Shown here: positions 1 to 11,564 of the stretch, in pieces
How positions within the stretch are numbered: the first letter of the stretch is position 1
How the letters are laid out: every line of letters begins with the position of its first letter
Source: Acidobacteriota bacterium
GTDB lineage: Bacteria; Acidobacteriota; Blastocatellia; Pyrinomonadales; Pyrinomonadaceae
Length of the DNA: 11,564 nucleotides
Direction: 5' to 3'
Assembly: GCA_029777145.1 (NCBI GenBank)
Contig: JAKOSS010000821.1
Coordinates: forward strand, 1-11,564
Notes under the pieces: model-generated
What the model was told of the DNA's origin: nothing
The model's input: the letters and a program-made list of their open reading frames with translations, nothing else
Database searches by the model: none
Program-made: the position numbers and the translations under genes

Positions 1-132
1 ACCGGAAAGGTTGAAGAGGTGAATGAGGAAAAGACGACCCTCAAGGTCACGGTCACGATCTTTGGACGTTCGACTCCGGTCGAACTCAACTTCCTCGACG
101 TCGAAAAGGTCACGTTCGCGGAAGAAGAATGA
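1..132 (+). CDS. nusG: Transcription termination/antitermination factor NusG, C-terminal end (5' truncated by window)
   Basis: Only the last 43 codons and the stop (TGA, 130-132) are in the window; the gene begins upstream. The visible residues are the C-terminal part of the KOW domain. They contain the hallmark [20 protein letters not shown], which matches the end of bacterial NusG, followed by a short acidic tail. NusG binds the elongating RNA polymerase through its missing N-terminal NGN domain. Its KOW domain contacts Rho or ribosomal protein S10, linking transcription to termination or translation. Its position directly before rplK is the standard bacterial order (secE-nusG-rplK) and supports the call. 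The frame is open from base 1 and nothing looks broken. Confidence 0.95.
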   Translation, partial: TGKVEEVNEEKTTLKVTVTIFGRSTPVELNFLDVEKVTFAEEE

Positions 133-134
133 AC

Positions 135-206
135 CAATTTTGGATTTTTGATTGCCGATTTTGGATTTCGTTTAATCGAAAATCAAAAATCGAAAATCCA
201 AAATTG
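135..206. repeat. AT-rich imperfect palindrome in the nusG-rplK spacer
   Basis: The outer arms are a perfect 14-bp inverted repeat, CAATTTTGGATTTT at 135-148 against AAAATCCAAAATTG at 193-206. A second paired block follows, CGATTTT at 156-162 with AAAATCG at 186-192, and then partly paired bases around 163-185. Each arm is built from a short GATTTT/GGATTT unit used repeatedly. The RNA would fold into a long, A/U-rich hairpin. It lacks a GC-rich stem followed by a U run, so it is not a typical intrinsic terminator. It resembles the palindromes in the other spacers of this cluster in design but not in exact sequence. Confidence 0.7.
148..176 (+). promoter_or_regulatory. Possible sigma70-type promoter before rplK (weak)
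   Basis: TTGATT (148-153) and TTTAAT (171-176) are separated by 17 bases. They match the -35 and -10 consensus at 4/6 and 5/6 positions. Both lie inside the AT-rich palindrome, where such matches arise easily by chance, so this is only a candidate. A promoter before rplK is known in other bacteria (for example E. coli), which makes the position plausible. Confidence 0.2.
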
Positions 207-217
207 AATGAGGACAT

Positions 218-236
218 TTCCGGACGAGTTCCGGAA
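218..236 (+). promoter_or_regulatory. Small hairpin in the rplK leader
   Basis: TTCCGG (218-223) and CCGGAA (231-236) form a 6-bp stem with a 7-base loop, ending 14 bases before the rplK ATG. No clear Shine-Dalgarno sequence lies between the hairpin and the start. In E. coli, L1 represses translation by binding the rplK leader. I cannot show that this hairpin mimics the L1 rRNA site, so a regulatory role is a guess from position. Confidence 0.3.
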
Positions 237-250
237 TCGTAAATCGAATA

Positions 251-679
251 ATGGCAAAGAAGATTACTGGTTACATTAAGTTGCAGATTCCCGCCGGCAA
301 GGCGAATCCGGCGCCGCCGATCGGCCCGGCGCTCGGACAGCACGGCGTGAACATCATGGAGTTTTGCAAGGCGTTCAACGCCAAGACGCAAAACGACGAC
401 CCCGACATGAAAGTGCCGGTCGTGATCACGGTCTACGCCGACCGATCGTTCACTTTCGAGACCAAAACGCCGCCGGCAGCCGACCTTTTAAGAAAGGCGT
501 CGGGTATCCCGAAGGGTTCGGGCAAGCCGAACCGCGAGAAAGCCGGAACGATCAGCCGCGCGCAGATCGAAGAGATCGCGAAGAAGAAGATGCCGGATCT
601 CAACACGACGAATCTTGAGTCGGCAATGCGCACGATCGAAGGAACGGCGAAGTCGATGGGGCTTACAGTCACCGATTAG
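251..679 (+). CDS. rplK: 50S ribosomal protein L11
   Basis: This 142-residue protein has the usual L11 length. L11 binds the GTPase-associated centre of 23S rRNA with the L10/L12 stalk. It is contacted by elongation factors and, in many bacteria, is needed to activate the stringent-response enzyme RelA. The N-terminal domain (about residues 1-70) starts [20 protein letters not shown] and carries the proline-rich segment (P20, P22, P23, P26) that forms the thiostrepton-binding face. It continues with [15 protein letters not shown]. The C-terminal RNA-binding domain (about 75-142) has the typical [20 protein letters not shown] and ends GTAKSMGL. The start is the ATG giving the conserved MAKK. 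Upstream there is no good Shine-Dalgarno sequence, only AATCGAATA before the ATG. The gene follows nusG by 118 bp, and a 146-bp spacer separates it from rplA. No abnormal residues were seen. Confidence 0.98.
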   Translation: MAKKITGYIKLQIPAGKANPAPPIGPALGQHGVNIMEFCKAFNAKTQNDDPDMKVPVVITVYADRSFTFETKTPPAADLLRKASGIPKGSGKPNREKAGTISRAQIEEIAKKKMPDLNTTNLESAMRTIEGTAKSMGLTVTD

Positions 680-691
680 TGACTGTTGATA

Positions 692-763
692 TTTGAATTT
701 CGGGAAGACGGAGCGGGTGCGGCATTTTATCCGCGATCCCAAATCCCAATTCCCAAATTGAAA
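692..763. repeat. Imperfect palindrome in the rplK-rplA spacer
   Basis: TTTGAATTTCGGGAA at 692-706 is an imperfect inverted copy of TTCCCAAATTGAAA at 750-763. An inner pair lies at 719-722 (GCGG) and 731-734 (CCGC). The right side repeats an ATCCCAA/TTCCCAA unit three times between about 736 and 757. The design (short unit repeated on opposing arms) recalls the other spacers, but the unit differs. No U run follows, so a terminator is unlikely. Arm boundaries are approximate. Confidence 0.5.
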
Positions 764-770
764 GTGGGAG

Positions 771-805
771 AAACGCTTGCGCGTTGCGCAAATTCAAGGG
801 CGTTT
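771..805 (+). promoter_or_regulatory. Two-step hairpin just before rplA
   Basis: TTGCGC (777-782) pairs with GCGCAA (786-791) around a 3-base loop. The flanking AAACGC (771-776) can pair with GCGTTT (800-805), leaving ATTCAAGG bulged. The structure ends 20 bases before the rplA ATG, in a stretch with no Shine-Dalgarno sequence. It could affect translation initiation of rplA. The pairing is seen in the sequence; any role is inferred. Confidence 0.35.
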
Positions 806-825
806 CGATTGCACCACTCGCTACA

Positions 826-1521
826 ATGGCAAAGAAAGGAAAGAAGTACAGAGCGGCTCTGGAAAAAATAGAGCCGAACAGGAAGTATTCGCTCGAAGAT
901 GGCATGGCCAAGGTCAAGGAAGTGGCCTTCGCCAAGTTCGACGAAACGGTTGAGTTGACAATGTGGCTTGGCGTCGACCCGCGCAAGGCCGACCAGATGG
1001 TTCGCGGAACGGTTGTTCTGCCGAACGGTCTCGGCGGCAAGACGAAGGTCGTCGTGGTTGTCGCTCAGGGCGACAAGATCCGCGAAGCCGAAGAAGCAGG
1101 TGCCGATTTTGCGGGTGCCGACGATATCGTCGACCGCATCAAGGGCGGCTGGCTGGACTTCGACGCGCTGATCGCCACCCCCGACATGATGGGCAAAATC
1201 GGTGCGCTCGGAAAAGTGCTCGGTCCTCGCGGTCTCATGCCCAATCCCAAAACCGGAACCGTGACGATGGACGTCAAAACCGCGATCGAAGAAACGAAAG
1301 CGGGTAAGGTCGAATATCGTGTCGACAAGACGGGTGTTATCCACTCGCCGGTCGGCAAGGTGTCGTTTGACGACGCGAAGCTTCTGGAGAACACGCGGGT
1401 TTTGATCAACGCCGTGATGAAGGCCAAGCCGACGACGGCGAAGGGCCGCTATCTGAAGAAGATCAATTTGGCGGCGACGATGAGTCCGGGCGTTTTGCTC
1501 GATGAATTGGCGTTTGTTTAG
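826..1521 (+). CDS. rplA: 50S ribosomal protein L1
   Basis: L1 forms the mobile L1 stalk of the 50S subunit near the E site and helps release deacylated tRNA. In several bacteria it also represses its own operon by binding mRNA. The protein has 231 residues, the normal length. It opens [20 protein letters not shown], and the L1 family signature lies at residues 118-141 ([20 protein letters not shown] then MPNP). The RNA-binding domain I is split around a central domain II (roughly 70-160). The C-terminal part has the conserved [19 protein letters not shown] chose ATG 826 because it gives the conserved MAKK start. An upstream in-frame TTG at 784 would add 14 residues unlike L1. No Shine-Dalgarno sequence precedes the ATG. 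The gene ends only 25 bp before rplJ, so the two are very likely co-transcribed. Confidence 0.97.
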   Translation: MAKKGKKYRAALEKIEPNRKYSLEDGMAKVKEVAFAKFDETVELTMWLGVDPRKADQMVRGTVVLPNGLGGKTKVVVVVAQGDKIREAEEAGADFAGADDIVDRIKGGWLDFDALIATPDMMGKIGALGKVLGPRGLMPNPKTGTVTMDVKTAIEETKAGKVEYRVDKTGVIHSPVGKVSFDDAKLLENTRVLINAVMKAKPTTAKGRYLKKINLAATMSPGVLLDELAFV

Positions 1522-1533
1522 TACGTGAGGAGC

Positions 1534-1538
1534 GAGGA
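1534..1538 (+). promoter_or_regulatory. Ribosome binding site of rplJ
   Basis: GAGGA at 1534-1538 lies 8 bases before the ATG at 1547, inside the 25-bp rplA-rplJ gap. This is a good Shine-Dalgarno match and fixes the rplJ start. The gap is too short to hold a long L10-type leader, which in many bacteria lies before rplJ. Confidence 0.75.
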
Positions 1539-1546
1539 ATAAGGTA

Positions 1547-2071
1547 ATGAAAAGCAGAGAACAGAAACAGAGTGATTTGAACGCCCTCACGACCGAGCTG
1601 AGCAATTCCAAATCGGCGATGATCGTCAGCTTCAACAAGCTGACCGTCGCCAAAGATCAGGAATTCAGAAATCAGCTCCGTGACGCGGGCGCTAAGTATC
1701 AGGTCGTCAAGAACACGATCGCGCGGTTGGCGGTCAAAGGGACGCCGTACGAAGAAGCGAGCGAGCACTTCAAAGGCGTGACCGGAATCGCCTGGACCGA
1801 AAACGATGCGGTCGTGCTGTCGAAGACGGTATCGAAATTTATTAAGGACAACGCGGATTTCTTCTCGTTCAAGGCGGGCGTTGTCGACGGCAAGGTCGTC
1901 GATCTGAAACAGGTCGAAGAGATCGCCAGCTTGCCTTCGAAAGAAGAACTCATCTCGAAATTGCTTTACGTGCTCAACGCCCAGGCGCAGCGCATCGTCA
2001 CGGTCATCAACGCCGTGCCGCGCGACCTGGCCGTTGTCATCAAGCAGATCGGAGAGAAGAAGGAAGCGTAA
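1547..2071 (+). CDS. rplJ: 50S ribosomal protein L10
   Basis: L10 anchors the L7/L12 stalk. Its N-terminal domain binds 23S rRNA next to L11 and its C-terminal helix carries the L12 dimers. In many bacteria the L10-L12 complex also binds its own mRNA. The protein has 174 residues, within the family range. The N-terminal domain (about 1-130) contains the typical AMIVSFNKLTVAKDQEFRNQ and the basic YQVVKNTIARLAVKG. A region around 75-130 holds GVTGIAWTENDAV and FSFKAGVVDGKVVD. The C-terminal end (about 135-174) is helical and rich in Ala, Val and Leu, as expected for the L12-binding helix, ending in IGEKKEA. The start has a clear GAGGA. A very long spacer (343 bp) separates it from rplL, which is unusual because these two genes are normally close. 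Confidence 0.97.
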   Translation: MKSREQKQSDLNALTTELSNSKSAMIVSFNKLTVAKDQEFRNQLRDAGAKYQVVKNTIARLAVKGTPYEEASEHFKGVTGIAWTENDAVVLSKTVSKFIKDNADFFSFKAGVVDGKVVDLKQVEEIASLPSKEELISKLLYVLNAQAQRIVTVINAVPRDLAVVIKQIGEKKEA

Positions 2072-2075
2072 GAGT

Positions 2076-2192
2076 ATTTGGGATTCGGGATTTGGGAAAT
2101 CGGATTTGGTCGATATTCCCTCTCCCGGATCCGAACGGATCGTCGGAAGCGCTCGGAATGAAATCCGAATTCACAAATCCGAGATCCGAAAT
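2076..2192. repeat. Large imperfect palindrome in the rplJ-rplL spacer
   Basis: The 32-base arms at 2076-2107 and 2161-2192 are inverted copies matching at 26 of 32 positions, counted by eye. Each arm contains several versions of a GGATTT unit, with ATTTGGGATTCGGGATTTGG on the left and ATCCGAATTCACAAATCCGA within the right. The 53-base interior has its own small stem, GATCC and GGATC around a GAAC loop (about 2128-2141). It is similar in design to the nusG-rplK palindrome and uses a related unit. No transposase or target-site duplication is visible. Confidence 0.75.
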
Positions 2193-2198
2193 AGTTCT

Positions 2199-2240
2199 GG
2201 CCTAGACTCAAGGAAAACGAGCGATGCGGTAAGTCAGGCC
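2199..2240 (+). promoter_or_regulatory. Nine-base-pair bulged stem in the rplL leader
   Basis: GGCCT-A-GACT (2199-2208) pairs fully with AGTCAGGCC (2232-2240), with A2204 bulged. The loop of 23 bases is purine-rich on its 5' side (CAAGGAAAACGAGCG). A bulged helix with a purine-rich loop is the sort of structure proteins recognise. I cannot assign it to a known RNA family. Confidence 0.4.
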
Positions 2241-2396
2241 GCGTTGCGTCGGATGCTCGAACAAAGAGATGCAAACTTTGCTCAAGTGTCCCGTGGGTTC
2301 TAACGGCTGACAACCGAACGACCGGCAAGCCTCGGAAACGGACATCCGTCCCTACCGGGCAACGTCGCCTCGTTCACAAAATAAAGAACCCTAAGT

Positions 2397-2402
2397 GGAG
2401 GA
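2397..2402 (+). promoter_or_regulatory. Ribosome binding site of rplL
   Basis: GGAGGA at 2397-2402 is the strongest Shine-Dalgarno sequence in the window. It is 12 bases from the rplL ATG, slightly longer than usual. A strong site fits the need to make L7/L12 in several copies per ribosome. Confidence 0.7.
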
Positions 2403-2414
2403 AACAGATAAGTT

Positions 2415-2810
2415 ATGGCAGTTACTAAAGATGATGTCGTTGAATTTTTGAAGGGCATGACGCTTCTCGAAGCGTCGGAATTGGTCAAGGAACTCGAAGA
2501 AGTTTTCGGTGTGTCGGCTGCAGCGGCGGCGGCTCCGGTAATGGTCGCTTCGGCGGCTGCCGGTGCGGGCGATGGCGGTGCGGCTGAAGCTGAGAAGGAT
2601 TCGTTCGATGTCGTTCTGACGTCGGCAGGTGCCGGCAAGATCAACGTCATCAAGGTCGTCCGCGAAGTTGTTGCGGGTCTTGGCCTTAAAGAGGCGAAGG
2701 ATCTCGTCGACGCGGCTCCGAAAGCGATCAAGGAAGGCGTTTCGAAGGACGAGGCCGAAGACATCAAGGCCAAGCTCACGGAAGCCGGTGCTACTGTTGA
2801 GATCAAGTAG
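2415..2810 (+). CDS. rplL: 50S ribosomal protein L7/L12
   Basis: L7/L12 is the multicopy stalk protein of the 50S subunit that recruits translational GTPases and stimulates their GTP hydrolysis. The protein has 131 residues, slightly longer than E. coli's 120 or so. The N-terminal dimerisation domain (about 1-33) contains [19 protein letters not shown]. The flexible hinge (about 34-58) is almost all Ala, Gly and Val with three prolines or fewer. The compact C-terminal domain (about 60-131) has the family's [20 protein letters not shown] followed by [20 protein letters not shown], the factor-binding helices. It ends GATVEIK. The ATG is preceded by a strong GGAGGA. The gene is isolated by long structured spacers on both sides, 343 bp upstream and 362 bp downstream. 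This is consistent with its output being set separately from rplJ and rpoB. Confidence 0.98.
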   Translation: MAVTKDDVVEFLKGMTLLEASELVKELEEVFGVSAAAAAAPVMVASAAAGAGDGGAAEAEKDSFDVVLTSAGAGKINVIKVVREVVAGLGLKEAKDLVDAAPKAIKEGVSKDEAEDIKAKLTEAGATVEIK

Positions 2811-2874
2811 TTCCCTTCCTGGTGTCAGATCTGCAATGATTTGATGTTGGGGTGGTTACTTGTTAGACTTAACG

Positions 2875-2910
2875 GGCAGGCGGGCATCGCAAGATGTTCC
2901 GCTTGCCTTT
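2875..2910 (+). terminator. GC-rich GCAA-capped hairpin, candidate intrinsic (partial) terminator after rplL
   Basis: GGCAGGCGG (2875-2883) pairs with CCGCTTGCC (2899-2907) over nine positions, one of them G-U. Inside, CATC (2885-2888) pairs with GATG (2893-2896) around a GCAA tetraloop, a stable GNRA type. TTTAAT follows directly. The U run is short, which suits partial rather than complete termination. It lies 64 bp after the rplL stop. It could alternatively be a processing site or an mRNA-stabilising stem. Confidence 0.5.
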
Positions 2911-2956
2911 AATCGGGTGAAACTCAAAACCGGAGTTTCTGGGTATAAAAAGAGAT

Positions 2957-3000
2957 AACTTCTCGCAAATGGAGAGTTGGTGTCTTTTATCGACACTCTC
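2957..3000 (+). promoter_or_regulatory. Mutually exclusive hairpins in the rpoB leader
   Basis: AACT-T-CTC (2957-2964) can pair with GAGAGTT (2972-2978) with one bulged T. The same GAGA (2972-2975) can instead pair with TCTC (2997-3000) as an extension of GTGTC/GACAC (2980-2984 with 2992-2996). Only one of the two can form at a time, the arrangement seen in attenuators and riboswitch expression platforms. No downstream U run links either state clearly to termination. Confidence 0.35.
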
Positions 3001-3036
3001 GGAAAACTAGTCTAGGACACGGAACTGCGTGAAAAA

Positions 3037-3066
3037 GCGGTCTGGGCAAACTTTGCCTAGGGCCGC
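3037..3066 (+). promoter_or_regulatory. Stable 12-bp hairpin before rpoB
   Basis: GCGGTCT (3037-3043) and GGGCCGC (3060-3066) form seven pairs (two G-U). These stack on GGGCA (3044-3048) paired with TGCCT (3054-3058) around an AACTT loop, with A3059 bulged. It lies about 106 bases before the rpoB ATG. It includes an 11-base self-complementary sequence also present before rplL. No U run follows, so it is more likely a structural or recognition element than a terminator. Confidence 0.45.
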
Positions 3067-3172
3067 ATTTGGCGTCTCTTTCGGAAGAATTCTGGGAGTA
3101 ATTTGCTAAAGGAATCCTACCAACAATAGGCGATTAAATCAACAGCAAATTTCTTCAGCATTTTCAAACAAT

Positions 3173-7627
<4,455 letters not shown>

Positions 7628-7630
7628 TTA

Positions 7631-7726
7631 GAAGTTTGGAAAGTTTCGGAAGTTGAGGAAGGTTTGGTCGTCGAGTGACCTCCAAACCTCCGGACCTTCC
7701 GAAACTTCCTCAACTTCCAAAACTTC
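7631..7726. repeat. Large palindrome in the rpoB-rpoC spacer
   Basis: GGAAGTTGAGGAA (7648-7660) is a perfect 13-base inverted match of TTCCTCAACTTCC (7706-7718). It continues inward with GGTTTGG (7661-7667) against CCAAACC (7682-7688) and outward with GAAGTTTGG (7631-7639) against CCAAAACTTC (7717-7726). A second register pairs AAGTTTCGGAA (7641-7651) with TTCCGAAACTT (7697-7707), 11 bases perfect. One strand is almost all purine plus T, built from an AAGTTNGGAA-like unit. It fills nearly the whole 117-bp spacer. No U run follows, so it should not end transcription before rpoC. Confidence 0.8.
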
Positions 7727-7735
7727 CCGAACTTT

Positions 7736-7740
7736 GGAGA
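7736..7740 (+). promoter_or_regulatory. Ribosome binding site of rpoC
   Basis: GGAGA at 7736-7740 lies 4 bases before the ATG, a somewhat tight but usable Shine-Dalgarno sequence. The surrounding TTTGGAG (7733-7739) is exactly complementary to CTCCAAA at 7680-7686 inside the spacer palindrome, so the site could be masked when the palindrome does not form. Confidence 0.65.
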
Positions 7741-7744
7741 GAAA

Positions 7745-11564
<3,820 letters not shown>

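Larger units (their letters stand above)
2072..2414 (+). promoter_or_regulatory. Long structured rplJ-rplL spacer, probable mRNA leader of rplL
   Basis: This 343-bp stretch holds no convincing gene. The first half is a large imperfect palindrome (2076-2192). The second half can form several local RNA stems: a 9-bp stem with one bulged A at 2199-2240, the self-complementary GCAAACTTTGC at 2271-2281, and a small ACGG/CCGT hairpin around 2337-2350. GCGTTGC (2241-2247) could pair at long range with GCAACGT (2359-2365). The stretch ends in the rplL ribosome binding site. Because rplA and rplJ are only 25 bp apart, any L10-L12 autoregulatory leader would have more room here than in its usual place. 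That is inference; I did not recognise the L10-leader consensus with confidence. No clear promoter was seen. Confidence 0.4.
2811..3172 (+). promoter_or_regulatory. Structured rplL-rpoB spacer, candidate attenuator/leader of rpoBC
   Basis: This 362-bp spacer contains no plausible gene but has at least five potential RNA hairpins in a row: 2875-2907, 2920-2938, 2957-2978, 2972-3000 and 3037-3066. The third and fourth share bases 2972-2978, so they cannot form together. In E. coli the same interval holds a partial terminator and an RNase III processing site, which together make rpoBC expression lower than rplL. By position and structure this spacer probably does something similar. A frame stop at 3107-3109 bounds the rpoB reading frame upstream. 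TATAAA at 2944-2949 resembles a -10 box but lacks a -35 partner. Confidence 0.5.

Noticed and set aside
135..206. nusG-rplK palindrome as an intrinsic terminator of nusG
   Set aside because: The stem is A/T-rich and no U run follows the 3' arm (GAATGAGG follows), so the terminator criteria are not met.
784..825. Upstream TTG start adding 14 residues to L1
   Set aside because: The extra residues do not resemble L1 and derive from the hairpin spacer. ATG 826 gives the conserved MAKKGK start and normal length.
727..1653. Open frame (308 codons) on the minus strand across rplA
   Set aside because: It runs antisense to rplA and into rplJ, has no recognisable domain, and is explained by codon bias.
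2076..2192. rplJ-rplL palindrome as a MITE or insertion sequence remnant
   Set aside because: There are no target-site duplications, no transposase fragment and no second copy of the same sequence in the window. The arms are low-complexity repeats.
2034..2303. Small plus-strand open frame (89 codons) overlapping the rplJ end and the following spacer
   Set aside because: Most of its translation comes from the palindromic repeat. It starts inside rplJ out of frame and has no ribosome binding site.
2841..2869. TTGATG - 17 bases - TAGACT as a promoter before rpoB
   Set aside because: It has only about 4/6 matches in each box, a level expected by chance in a spacer of this size.
2944..2949. TATAAA as a -10 box for an rpoB promoter
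   Set aside because: No -35-like sequence lies 16-18 bases upstream (AACTCA there), and that upstream stretch is part of a hairpin. It is too weak to call.

Overview
This window is a canonical bacterial ribosomal-protein/RNA-polymerase cluster, all on the plus strand: the 3' end of nusG, then rplK (L11), rplA (L1), rplJ (L10), rplL (L7/L12), rpoB (beta) and the first 1273 codons of rpoC (beta'). Every gene is recognisable from conserved motifs and all reading frames are intact. No mobile element, CRISPR array, tRNA or rRNA gene is visible. This is a core housekeeping region and I see no new enzymatic or defence system. The points of interest are an extra zinc-ribbon module in RpoB and the structured spacers.

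Organism: the coding sequence is moderately GC-rich with strong G/C preference at third positions, and the order nusG-rplKAJL-rpoBC is general to bacteria. RpoB has the long form with domain insertions like those of Proteobacteria and related phyla. It also carries an N-terminal insertion with four cysteine pairs. From memory, that insertion and the spacers packed with short self-complementary units resemble Acidobacteriota (Blastocatellia/Pyrinomonadales). This is a tentative placement that I could not check.

Layout: nusG tail 1-132; hairpin spacer 133-250; rplK 251-679; hairpin spacer 680-825; rplA 826-1521; 25-bp spacer with a good Shine-Dalgarno; rplJ 1547-2071; unusually long 343-bp spacer; rplL 2415-2810; 362-bp spacer with a chain of hairpins, including a GC-rich GCAA-capped hairpin followed by Us; rpoB 3173-7627; 117-bp spacer that folds back on itself; rpoC from 7745 to beyond the window end.

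The genes work together in gene expression. L11, L1, L10 and L7/L12 build the L11/L12 stalk base and the L1 stalk of the large ribosomal subunit. Beta and beta' form the catalytic core of RNA polymerase. NusG couples elongating polymerase to Rho or to the ribosome. In well-studied bacteria this cluster is controlled by L1 and L10 autoregulation and by partial termination between rplL and rpoB. The structured spacers here are placed where such control would be expected, but their function is inferred.
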